Assembly: GCA_008360975.2 (NCBI GenBank)
Contig: CM039183.1
Span: forward strand, 57,214,850 to 57,278,849
From: Lichenostomus cassidix
Taxonomy: Eukaryota; Chordata; Aves; Passeriformes; Meliphagidae
DNA: 64,000 nt
Direction of reading: 5' to 3'
Made by a program: the position numbers and the translations under genes. This document shows positions 12,461-25,000 of the stretch, in pieces. Below the pieces are notes generated by a model. It saw only the letters and a program-made list of their open reading frames with translations, was not told the DNA's origin and made no database searches. The first letter of the stretch is position 1; each line of letters opens with the position of its first letter.

Positions 12461-15041
12461 TTTATGTGATAATTCTCCTGAACCAAATTACCTCTCAAAT
12501 TAATCCTGACTTTATGTAGATCAAATGTTACTGTTTCCAAGCTTGTGTGATTGGTATTGAACAGCTTGGCCAACAAATTTAATAAGATTTATTCTTGGCA
12601 CATATTCAAAGGTTTATTCAATTATCATGAACTTGTAGTTTCAGGAGAGCAGCTGGTCACTCCGGTTCCACTGTGCTGCCCCAGTTCTTGGATAAGTTGA
12701 TTTAACCATTCTAAGACTTCTTTTTTCCATTATATATTTTTATTTAGTTAACAAATATATGTTGCTATGCAAAAGAAACAGGTTTGCAACTCTGCTAGAA
12801 CTGACTTTCCAAAAGATTTGTGTAACCACAACTTACATTTGCAGAAAAGTGCACAGTAAGCAAATGAAGATGCTTGGAAATGCAGCCACGGGAAAAGGTT
12901 TTTAGATGTCATTGAAATGTCTATAAATAAGTTTTCTCACTGCTTACCCCAGTGGTTTAGCAATCCAGACTGCAGGTAACATTGTATGTCCATGTAAACT
13001 ATACCATTTCCATTGGCTTCACAGGGGATGCGACACCGAACCCTACGCTAAATTTTGCATTTTTGTGCTTAGAATTGCAGACAGGAGAACAGACATCTAT
13101 TTGTAGTTGTACTCAGTCATTTTTAACAACAATATGCAGAAAAGCTAAGCCATCCATATTCATCAGCAAGAGGAAATGCCTCATAAACTCAAAATGCTAC
13201 ACTAAGGACCCTTTCAGTTTTACTTCTCTCTTTATTTCCTTAAAGAATGCTTTGTTTCCGCTGCTGTCTTGTTACCATTCAACCCTGAGAAATACAACCT
13301 GCATGCTTTACTAGTCTGCCCACCCCAGATACGCTTACAGCCAAATATTGCTTCCTCTTCTCTTTTCAAAACAAACATCCTCTCACTGCTCCCCCAATGC
13401 TGCTCAGAAGACTCTAGAGAACAGGCTAGGATGCTTTGCAGATATTTGACAGCCAGCACAGCAGCAGCAAGATTTTTTCTCAGAGGAGAACCTACAGAAG
13501 GCTGAAATATGCTTGACAATGGTGTACTTGGCAGGATGGGGTCCCAAGGATCACCCTTGGGGGTAGGGTCTCCTGGGACCAGAAACCCCAGAGCTCTCTT
13601 GAGCACTCTTTTGACTGTCCATAAGGGGAGTAGTGGGCATGGGGGAAGGACAGTGATTCTGAGTGTGCTTTGATGCTGCAGCCAGTAGCAGTTTCTGCTG
13701 GGAAGTGGTGAGACAGACAGGACTGACAGCCACCTGGCTGTGCACAGGCAGTCTGGGTCACCACGGTTAGTCTCACAACTAACAAATGAACTTCCTTCCC
13801 CCCTTAAAAATATCTTGGTTTTCTACTGTTTACTTTCCATGACCACACAAGCTTCTAGTTCTGTGAAATAAGTTCTTCACACCCTTTTGTCTAACTCAGC
13901 AAGCAAGAACTGCAGCCAGTCCACTACTTACACTCATCAAAACTATTCCCTTGGCTTTTATTCTTCTTGAAGTATTTCAGGTTTGCATGTAGCAATTGCC
14001 AGCCAAACCAAGATGCCATTTTCAGCCAAAGAACTGACTTGTTCATGTGTCCATTTAATTATCAGTCTTAGGAGTGCTTTGAGATGTAAAGGCTAAACAT
14101 GGACACAGTAAATAATAAACCAAACTGTGGATGATGTCTCCAAGGGATGTGAGCAAAGCCTGCCTATTGTCAGTCCAGGTTCAGCTCCTGAGCTACCCAC
14201 CAGCAGTGGGAGTGCAAGGGGTGCATTCCTATAGCCAAAAGTTAAAACCAAAGGGTACCCAAAAGTCAGTGTTTAGCCACCTAGGCCACCGGAGTTCATA
14301 AAGGTCATCCTTTTCTTCAAAGGATCAGATTTCTGCTCTGTGAGGTCTTGCAGCTACAATTTTATCATAGACCTCTCTAGAGTCCCATCTTCAACAACAC
14401 CTGAAAAATTGGCTCTGAAGATAGTCAAGGGGCAAAACTGCATAACTATTGGAATTTGAAAAGCAGCAATACATGCTTGATCATATGGCTTTTGACACAG
14501 TCTTGAGTTCCTGAGACTTTGCTCTTTGAAAGACTATCCAAAAACTTTTTTGTCTTAAAGTTCATGACTAAAATACCTTTTTCTATCAGTGCTGCAGAGA
14601 GAATTAGGTGGGTTCTACTTGTTCAGGACATTCCTTTGAATACATCATTCACTTTGATTGCACCACTGATGCAAGTGTTAATCTGTTACTTTCTGATTTG
14701 CCTCCAGGTTCTCCACAACCACCTTTCCAAGTGACAGGAGGAGCAAGAATGGTAAGTACGTGACACTGTTGGAAAACCCAGTACATATCAGATCACACAG
14801 GGCACAAACCACTTAGTGTAAATACAGCCTTAACCCAGGGTCACACAGCTTTAGAGAAGTAACTAAGTATATGTGATAGCTGGCAGTAAATACTCCCTTG
14901 TGAATGATGCCTGGAATATGTAAAACTGGATATATACAGCATTTCTTTCTTCCTTTCAAATTCAGAAGAAGGCTTTTTCTTTATTTAAATAGTAATTGCA
15001 ATAGTACTTAGAGCTGATGCTTTCTCTGATCTACCGCTAAA
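12461..15041. other. Intergenic, one weak exon candidate
   Basis: Nothing identifiable except the splice-site pair at 14708-14751. Confidence 0.55.
14708..14751 (+). other. Possible orphan exon (splice-site pair)
   Basis: A pyrimidine-rich tract ending TTTGCCTCCAG precedes 44 nt followed by a perfect donor GTAAGT. It would encode no recognisable peptide, so it would more likely belong to a noncoding RNA. It could be chance. Confidence 0.2.
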
Positions 15042-15236
15042 GAATCATAGAATGGTTTAGGCTGAAAAGGGCTTAAAGACCATCTAGGTCCAACTTCCCT
15101 GCCACAGGCAGGGACACATTTCCCTAGACCAGGTTCTTCAAAGCCCTCCAGCCTGGCTTTGAACACCTCCAGTGATGGGGAAACACAACTTATTTGGGCA
15201 ACCTGTTCCAATGACTCACCCCCTCACAGTGAAGAG
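15042..15236 (-). mobile_element. CR1 LINE 3' fragment, antisense
   Basis: The plus strand begins AGAATCATAGAATGG, the reverse complement of the CR1 3' terminal repeat. It continues with typical reversed CR1 wording (GACCATCTAGGTCCAAC, CAGGCAGGGACAC, AACCTGTTCCA, CTCACAGTGAAG). The copy is heavily 5'-truncated at about 195 bp, without coding capacity. Confidence 0.92.
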
Positions 15237-16197
15237 AAAAGAGAAACTAAAAAACTTAAAAATGATAATTGGTTCAGGGAAATACCTATTTAGTCTTTAA
15301 CAGACTAGCTGATGCCTACCTTAATGAAATTTTGCAGTGCATTTTCAGAAACTGTCCACATTGATGTTTATAAAATGCATATCCATACAGAGAGTTTAGT
15401 CACAGGTATTCAAAATTTTGGGCAGCAATCAAGCCCTAGGCATTCATTTGCATCTGCAGCTCAACTAGAGGTTCAAATGGCACACATATATTTGGCAAAT
15501 AAATAGCACTTCTTCAGTAAATTAAACCTGTAGTATTGGAGAAGATCCCATTGGATAGGGCATTTTGGCCTGGCTTACAAAATTCGGCAAAAATTGATGC
15601 AATGAAATATTATCTTCATGTCCCACTGACTCAGTTGATTATATCCTTTAAGTATAGGTAGGATGCTAATGATAATGAGCTTGAGAGACACATTTTGTTG
15701 ATTTTCCCAGACAACATGCTCTGTTTAAGAACAAGATATTTGTTCTGGGCTGTTAAATGAACGGGAAGTTATTTACTTTACTTAGGTTTCTCTGTCACTT
15801 ATGATGTCCCCCTGCCAAAAAAACAGTTATGTTTTCTGAAGCCTGGCTTTAACTGCAGAATTTTATTGGGATTTGTTTCATAATTTGAGAGGATAAGGTG
15901 TGCACATCACTGATTAGCAGAGACTGACTTCTTTGCTGGCCCACTCTGATATGAGCAAGCACTGTCCAGGTTAAAAAGCAGCAGGTGATACAGGATACAG
16001 GTGATACAGGAGTGATCCACAGAGCCACAAAACATATAAGCCCTGAGTTTCCTTCCTGGGGAAACTGGTGCTCAGTGTAATACATAATGTCCTCTGTAGG
16101 GACATAACAGTGTTCACACCTGATCTCTGAGCAAGGAAATTTAGATATTAGCAATAATTCTTCCATTGAAAAATTAATACCATTATAGCCTACAATG
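15237..16197. other. Intergenic between two CR1 copies
   Basis: Unique sequence. A small imperfect duplication of GGTGATACAG units lies at about 15978-16013. Confidence 0.55.
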
Positions 16198-16685
16198 GAG
16201 CCTGTGTCCAGCCCTGGGCTCCCAAGTGCAAGAAATACACTGACATACTGCAGTAAGGGCAGTGAAGAGCTGGTGGGATGGTCAGGGCTGGAGACCCTGG
16301 AGTAGAAGGAGGTGCAGAAAGCTGGACTTGTTCAGCCTGGAGATGGCCACGGGGCATTTAATGCTGGTTTCAGCTGCCTAATGGGAGGGTGTAGAGAGGA
16401 CAGAGCCAGGCTATCCACAGAGGTGCTCAGCAGTAAGGCAGGGGACAAACAGCACTTGTTATAATATGAAAAATCTCATCAGAGATTAGGAAAATATTTT
16501 TGCCATGAGGGTGACCAAACACTGAAACAGGGGCCCATGGGATTTCTGATCCTGGAGATACCAAAATTTGACTGGATAAAGTTCTGAGCAACACAATTTA
16601 GGTTGGTCTTGCTCTGAGATGGGTATCTGGACCAAGCAACCTCTGGAGGTCCCTTCCAACCTAAATTATTCAGTGATTCAATGAG
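16198..16685 (+). mobile_element. CR1 LINE 3' fragment, sense
   Basis: Reads in CR1 sense order: GTGTCCAGCCCTGGGCTCC, then CTTGTTCAGCCTGGAGA, GGGAGGGTGTAGAGAGGAC, GAGGGTGACCAA, and finally CTGGAGGTCCCTTCCAACC followed by a decayed terminal repeat near 16680. It covers the end of the reverse-transcriptase ORF and the 3' UTR. Many substitutions and small deletions mean it cannot be coding. Confidence 0.92.
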
Positions 16686-16916
16686 AATGTGTCTAAGCTA
16701 TATCAGCAGAGCAGTGCCTCCTCTATTAATTGTAAGGAATTTTAACCGTTACATGAGAGTTTGGAATTAACTGGATATACAATCAGCACAGGAAATTAGA
16801 TTTTCCCCTTTAAATTAAACTGTCATGGTAGGAAGGAACACAAGCAGGAATTTATAGTGCTGTGCAGTATATTGTATAAAAGCAACTGCTATTGTTGCTT
16901 TTTCATTTCTGGGTAG

Positions 16917-16974
16917 AACTTTACCTTCCCAAGTGCAACAAAAAAGTATTTTAGAGCACTGTTAAACCAGACAG
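16917..16974 (+). other. Possible orphan exon (splice-site pair)
   Basis: TTTTTCATTTCTGGGTAG acts as a plausible acceptor. 58 nt later CAG is followed by GTAAGT. It is on the same strand as the candidate at 14708-14751. There is no coding potential. Confidence 0.15.
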
Positions 16975-18972
16975 GTAAGTCCTCCTTTTTATTTTCCTTT
17001 TATGCCTCATAGCTCTGCCTTCTTCAATGCATTATTTTGTTTTGGATCACATGGACGTAAGGGATGTTGCTCCATTCCCTCAAGCTGCTATATCTTCTCG
17101 TTGCCTTTTCCTTCATTGCCCCGGTTCTTGCCCCTCCCTTTTACACTCTTTTGCAAATGACAATAGCTGCCTTCAGCTATACCTGATCTACAGATTGCAG
17201 AAGAGCCAGAGGGTAATCTGACTTCCTTCATGTCCAAGGAATTAAACTCATTTTCTATATTAGTTGCTGGAAATAATGGCAGTCAGTGTTTGAGACAAGA
17301 TCAGCAGGACCTGTCCAAAACCAAAGCAATACCCCAGGAGGAGCCTGGGACTTGGACTCACACTTGGGGTCAGACTTGGAATCAGATCAGAATTTGGGAA
17401 CCAGGAGCCTACTTTTGGGCAAAATGGCTGTCTTGGGAGGCAGAAAAGCATTTGTGACAGTCAAATACTTGGGATCCAGTGGAAAGAGTCCTACAAACTA
17501 TTTGCAAGAAAACTGTTGCCATTGATTTTCCTTACACTCCTCAAACCAGAGTTTGCATGCATTCCTTGTTAATATGCTGAATTGCCACATCAGTTTCTTC
17601 TCCCAATGGAAAAAGCTTGACAGGCCCATGGATGTTAGCTCAAATTCTGCATTAGCATGGCAACAGAGCAAGTAACCAACACAGCAATATGTTTGACCGC
17701 TGAGAGAAGCCCCTCCTGCAGCCAAAGATAAAATTAACAAAACATCAGTGTTTAATATTTAGCAGGTGTAAATGGGGTGAATCTGAACCTCAGTGTGATA
17801 AATTTGTCCTCACAGTATTGTCTATATGCTGTTAGACTTCTGCACTGCAATAGTTCTTAGAAAACTATGTTAAGCTCAATGCAAAATTCAAAGTACTGAG
17901 GTATTTACTGAAATTAAAAGTTTAATTATTTTGTAATGAAACTGGTAACTACAACATTACATTTAGACTGAAAAGGCACCCCTACCTTTTGAAGTATGGA
18001 AATCAACAAACAATATGACTAAAATATGAAAATTCAGCTGTGAGGAATGCTTGGGTTACCTCTGATATCACAGTGAAATCACTTACTATTGATATGATCT
18101 ACCTGTAATTCTAATAAAAACAAGGTTCACATGTATGCGATTTCACCTATGTGTATAGGCACATACAGAATATGTCTCTGCAGCTTTATTTCTTTAAACT
18201 ATCTGTGTTTCAGTGAAACCAAGATAAATTTTATGTGTTTTAAGGGACTCACTCATTAATCAATGAGCTAATCTGAGATTTGATTTTAAAATTTCAAATA
18301 ATCGGACAATGCATAGGGCAAAGATTCTGAGCACTAAAGGATATGATTTGTGGGCAACCTCTTTGAAAGATAAATTCAAATCAGATTTAATTGCAGTGCA
18401 TTTTGCAGAAGTTGTAACTTACCTCAGGTAGGGTCTAAAGAAAGTTGCTTCACAGAGGTTTGCACTTAAACAGGTAATGATCACTTGGTGGTATGTAAAT
18501 GAATAAGGCTTTTTTTAAAGTGGAATTTCTATAATTTCTTATTACAAAAGTTTGGATTCATGAGAAATGGGAAGAAAAAAATAGTCATCTTTGGCTACTG
18601 TAAAGCAGTGCAGTTAATAAGTGATAGAAAGCTTTGGCTCTTTACCTGAGGTACTAAGTTAATATTGGCAGTTCTCAAGCTATTGCAATGCAGACCAAAC
18701 ATGTTAGCTGGAGCTGTCTGTGCTGAGCAGGCTGATGGGAATGGTCCCTTTCCTTGGAATTGCAAGACAGGAGTAGGAAAGTTGTAGAACAGTGGCACCT
18801 CAGCAAATGCACTATCATGTGGAATTGAATAAGCAGGGCCTAAATTTGGAAAGCTTACAAAGAAATCTCAGAGTAGCAAATAAATCTGAGGCAAAACTTA
18901 ATTTCCAGAACAAAAAATTCACCTCGAGAAAACTGAGGAAGCAAAAAATCCTCGCTTTTACAAAACACACCC

Positions 18973-19000
18973 TGTGTGCATGCATGCGTGCATGTGTGTG
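18973..19000. repeat. Alternating purine-pyrimidine run
   Basis: 28 nt of strictly alternating TG/CA type sequence (TGTGTGCATGCATGCGTG and onward), with self-complementary GCATGC cores. It is a simple repeat with Z-DNA potential. Confidence 0.75.
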
Positions 19001-22000
19001 GTTCCTGTGGTTATGGTATAGGAGGCCATTGAATTATCAAACCAGTAATTTTGCCATTAGTCTTTTCAGTTTGCTTCTTGCATGCATATTCTGTGGTGAA
19101 ATCCATTAGTAAGTTAGAGTGATAAACACCTGGAGTCTATCAAAAACAAAGAAAGTCTTATTCTATATGTACAACCAGCCAGGCGAACATAACGAGCAAA
19201 GACTAACTTGCATAATATAGAATTCAAACAGGAATATGTTTTTTATGATGTGCCAGCATAAGGGAGATCAAAGACTAAAGCCAAATAAATAGCAACTGGG
19301 TACCAGCAAAGGAAACATATTTAGAACTTAAAGTAATCAGAAACAAACCCAGTGTACGCCAACACCCTCTGAATTCAAAAGTCACATTTTCCTTCTTTTT
19401 ATAAAAGGTTCAAGGGCTGGCAGATCTTATTTTGGTTTTCAATCTACTGTTTTTATGACTGGAAGGGAACTTTCGTTTCTCACAGACAATGGAATATGAA
19501 GAATCATCTCCTCACCCCATCGTCTACTTCCTTTTGGTGTTTTATGGGAGTTATCCCACCACCACCTCCCCACTGCTGCCTGACTGAATTTTCCTTGGCT
19601 GCTTTGTGGAATTTGCCAGCTTACCTTAAGCATTTATTGAGCTCAGCTCCTTATCTGGAACATCGCCTGGCAAACTGCAGCAATCTGTCCAGCACCTGGG
19701 GACTGGTAGAGCAAATTTTTCCAGGTGGTACAAACAGACACCCAGAATTACAGGACAACACTATTTTGTGAGACAGTTTCATCTAAAGGGAAAAGCCCAA
19801 ATGACTGATTTCCAGTGTCTTGTTTAGTACCTTCAATGTATGTACATAAACAGCTCTAGAAGACTACTAGTAATGAAAAAACACCACTTTCAGGGTGGGG
19901 AGGATGGTGGAGGAAGGAGCAGGGAAAAGATACAAGGGTGGCAGTGAATTGACAGGCTGAGCCTGAGGCAAACACTTACATCTGTTCTTGATTTGTTAAA
20001 GATTTACATTAGTGAAACTTTAACTCTTCAGATGATAAGTAAGATTACACTTACAGAACAAGTTTATGCAAATAAAGCTTTGTCTATGGAGTGTGTGAGT
20101 CCTGACACAGTGGATTTGGCAGGTTTCACTGAGCCTGGTGGCTGGGTTTAATAAGTGCATTTACACAAAGGATTAAGACATCTGGAAAAGTAGCATGGTA
20201 GTTTACTGAGATATAAATAACGTTAATTGAGAGGTCACAGTATGCAAAGCACCCCATACATGTAAATGAGTATCATGGAAAATGATGGGGCAGAGACTTG
20301 CTCTCGGTTACATCAAGCTAAGCTTTAAGTATGAGCTGCTCCATGCCTTTCTAAGGGCCACTCCTGATTTTGGTGCCCATTACTGAACCCCACGTCATGA
20401 CAGATACAACCAAAACCAGTGCTTTTTTCTTAAAAATCCAAAACCAAAATCAGTGGTTCACGTAAACTAGCATCAGGAGATATCCAGAGTTCAAAGGACC
20501 TGTAGGAAATAACTTAAAAACTGTAATCTAAATAAGCATTGTGCTAAATAACTCAGTTTCACCCCAAAGCCCAATAATATGCTCCCATAGCAACAAAATA
20601 CATCTCTTTTCAGCAACAGAACCAACACTGAAAAGTGGTTTTACACCTAATTCCAATTTGCTTTAAAATTTCTGTGATACATACTAGAATTCTGGCTTTG
20701 CAAACTAGCATACTAGTGAATGGATGATAATGAGATAACAAGCAGTTTGCAAGAGCTATACTGTACCCCCGAATTAATTTATAGTTTGGTAGGCAATTTT
20801 AATTCAATTTCATTATTCTTAAAAGTATAAAATGATGGTTTCTCAGCTTATCCAACAGTTCAGAAGAGCACAGGCAGACCTTGTGCAAAGTACTATAGTG
20901 TCCACATGTTTAAATTTCAGGCTCTTTCCAATAAATCTTTTTTTTTAAACAATTGAAAAGTTGCTTATACAGAGCTAAAAATAGCTTGCTTTGAGGTTTT
21001 TTTTGCTTTCTCCAGGTTTTTGATAAGCTTTACTTAGTTCTGTGTTTTTTTCCAAGCTGTTGACTACATGCAAACAAAAGGTCTGTCCCCATGCATGCGC
21101 ATTGAGACCATACACACCATGTACACATTGCACTGAGATGTACAGGGGAACAACAGTGGTGAACTCATCTGCAGTAATGTATTGCCCTTCTGGCTGTGCA
21201 AAAGCCCTCTGCAAAGAGACTTGGCCTGAGATCTGTTTAGAATTGCTGCAAAATACACTGAAGAAGTAGCTGTTCACAAAGGGAATTATTTCTACTGTCT
21301 AACCTCAAAATGGTCAGTTTTGCTCCTGTGTAATCCAATTATATCATTGCTATATTCAGAAGGAATGGGAAGCTGGTTGAAATATAGGGCAGGAGCAGCT
21401 GGGCTTGTGTAGTCAGAAGGAATGTTGTTGCTGTATCTATTGACCTTATCCAAACAATTCAATATATAAAATGAAAAGCCAAAACACATAAGCATGAGGT
21501 ATGAACATATCAGCAGCCATGTTCAAAAGGGATTAGGTTATGGAAGGGCCAGTTCAGCTGTATGCTGCTGCTGGCATCTGTTAAGAGCACGGGAAATCTC
21601 TCCTCATGTTTTGGTCAGTGAGCCAGATGTATCACTTCATTCATCCTTGCAGTTGGATGCTGATAACATCTGAAAGCAAACAAAGGTGATGATTTGGAGT
21701 GGCTGCTAGTAGGCACGCAGTTCTCTTTCCACTTATCATGCTCTGCTTTGGTTGGATGTCTCCCAACAGACAAGATTATAACTTGCCTTAGAAAAGTGGC
21801 TGTGTTCACTAAGAATTACAAATTGTGATCACAGTCCAAATGTAGATCTCAGTCCAAATGCAGATGAGGCTACAACACCCCAAGAAATACAGTGTAGAGT
21901 GGTTCTGTTTGTGAACTTCTCACCTGAGGAAATACATGCCTAAGTATTTTCTTTTCCTCCAGGGTTTATGATAGACAAATGCCAGCTGCCTTCAGCTATT

Positions 22001-25000
22001 CGTTTCTCTGTGTCTGGACTAGTTGGTTCCAGCCCACCACTGGCACAGTCTGAGGAGAGAGCTTCTGGCCTCTGCTGCTCCTCTTTGGCATTCAAGCCAT
22101 GAATGCCTGAGTCAGCTAGCTTTGTTAACTCAGAGTTCAATTCTATATTCTCTGAGAAACATTATAAGAATTATCTGCAATTTACTGTAAACCTCTCAAT
22201 CAAATTCCAATTATTGTCGACCTATTAAATCTATTTTTAGTCCTTACTGCAGAGTATTTATGTCTAAAGCAATTATTTAAATAAACTGCACACTAACAAC
22301 ACAGTAGGTTGCAGGGAAAGTTGTCCTAGAACAGCTGCAGATGTGAGCTAGAGAGATTTTGTTGCATAGGGCAGAGTATCTCATACCACTGAGTAATTTT
22401 GGTTAGGGCTGCCTGCTGTACAAACTTTCTCCTTCCCATATCTCAGGCTGTCTTTTGCTGAGGACACTTGGTGAACACTGTCCTGTTTCCCTTGAAGTGA
22501 TGATACAGCATTTTCCTAACACAGTATAAAATGTACAGAAAAGCAGCTTATTATTCCCTGTCTCTGACCAAGTTAATTGGATATTAGCATTAGAATCATG
22601 TTAAGTAATCTCTGTAAAATCCTATTAGCTCTTTTGCTCTCTTCCAGAGTACCTGCTGAATGATACAAAGCTTGTAGAAAAGCTAATCCTTATATACCTT
22701 ATGAGTGCAGCCAAAGTATTTTGTTTGTCAAAGTAAAAGAGACCTTCAGGCTTCCCATCATCCACACCACTGGGAGAGCTTACCATTCTCCCATGGCAGC
22801 CTCAGCAGTAACCAAGAACAGCAAACTGGAGACACTAACCTGTGCTGCAACCATAATTTTCACAGTTGTTCATAACCTGGGTTGAAAATTTAAATGCAAA
22901 AATATGCTGAAATCCAAAGCCATAGTTCCCACAGCAGCTATAACTCAGTCACGGTATTTGGACATACATTGTGGAGTACAGACATAGTAATGCAAAACAC
23001 TAAAGCTACCTCTGGTTACAGTTGGCTGGGGGAACCATAACTCTGAGTTTCCTGACTTTTGTGTTGAGATTTCAACCATAAATATTGCTTTAATGTAGCT
23101 TTGTGCAGTGGGTTTACATTGGCATTGGGAGATGCTCATACGGAAACAGTAGAGAATTAGTGTGGTATGCTTATTAAATGAGTAATGCTTTTAGAATAAT
23201 TGCTGGGGTGAAATCATGGCCCCAGTGAAGTCAACAGAGACAGGGTTTTAACTCAAAAACATCTTGTTCAGGGAAGAAAGCAGCAAATGTCCACGTGGTT
23301 TAGATCTTTATTAAAAATGAAATAAGTTCAGATCAGTTCCTTTTCTCCAAATCAGGGCTCTAAAGGAATAAACAGTTTATTCTAAAGAGTGATCTGAACC
23401 CCAGCTAGCAAATAGTTGGGGGGCACATTGCCTCCACAGAAAAACTTAGAGATTATTTGGTTTGTTTTGTTTTCCTTTGCTGTTTTCTACATTAAATACC
23501 CCAAAGTGACTATGTTTTCCAGTTATTTGCTAACTAAAAGAATTTCTTGTTATTCTGACTATTCCCTGTTTATCAGTTAATGACAGCAGAGTTAATGATC
23601 TTGGAGATCATCCAGCAACCAAAAAGGGTCACCAGTGAAAAACTTTCAGCAGAAAAGGTTCAACCAATCTATGTAACTCAGTTGTTAATTTTTGCATGCT
23701 TATTTTGATGGAAGGAGTGAAATACCATTATTTTGCCTGGTAGGATGCTAGAGAATATTTTTCCTAGAGAATTGATTTTTAAGTTATCATGATTTATTTG
23801 AACAAACCAGCATATTTCATTATGGAAAAAAAAAGGAGAAATGGGCTAGCCACAAGAAGAGAAAAGAATTGTATCTTGCAATGTGTGACCAGCCAGAGGA
23901 ATGCTCCTTCTGTGCCAATCTGCCTTGTGTTTTCAGCTGGGAAAGACACTGCAAACCGATAGCAGATGGTGGAGCTGAAAATAAGTGCTTTCCATGTTTG
24001 ATTCAGAGTCAGCATTTTGTTGTTTAGTTGTCTCAAATCTTCACGCTGTGTCATGTTGTGCAATCACATGTGACAGACTGAAATCAGGCTTACTGTCACA
24101 GTGTTTTCTGAAACAGGATTCTTGATGCAATGGGCAAGAACTTGGTGTGTTTACTGTTCTTGGAAAGGCTTCCTCCATTGGAAGCCACCCTTTGAGGAAA
24201 ATTTCAGCTAGCTATCCTTACGGGAAGGGCCAGTGGTGCATAGAAGAAATCTATGCTCGAAGACTCTCTGGGAAAGAAATCCAGATTCCTTGGCAAAGGC
24301 TGGTGCAGAGAGGGAATCTGTGGAGAGAAAGAGAGGGTGGTCTTTGCAAAGTGGTTGTGAGCCATGCAAGTACAATGCCACCAGTTTGCCTTGCATAATG
24401 AAAATCTTTCAGCTCCTTGCCAAAAAATGTCATGTGGCAGCACAGTATTTTTAGCTGCAAAGGCAGCTATGAGTTCAGCTCTTTCTCTCTTTGCTGAAGC
24501 AAGGCTCTTAGATTGCTCTGCCATGAGCATGAAATGGTGTGTGTTGGTGAAGACTGAAGTTGGATTATTCAGTGACTAAATCTCAGAGTTAGTCCATAAT
24601 AACCCTATTTAAAGATTAGGGGTTTTATTCATGCATCTCAAATCTACCCATTTCCATGCTGGTCAGGCAATAGCTCCGTTACAATTTCTCATCTGAGGAA
24701 GAAAAAGAAAGGGAGAAAAGAAGGACGGAAGACAAAGGTCACTGCATGTCAATCTGTGATAATATTCTTCCATGAGATTGTTTCCATAATGCTGCATTTG
24801 CCTCTTTCTACACTTTCTAGAATATTCTCTGCATGGAAAAAAACCCAACAAAACAAAACTATAATAGAGCAAAGTACAGGAAAACAGGACTCCAAAATTA
24901 CCAGGTAGAAGCTAACAAATGCAGGTCATTAGCTTCATGATATTTTCCAATTTAGGCCTGCTGAGCTTACCTTACCTGGGTGCTTCTTTCCTCTGTGACA

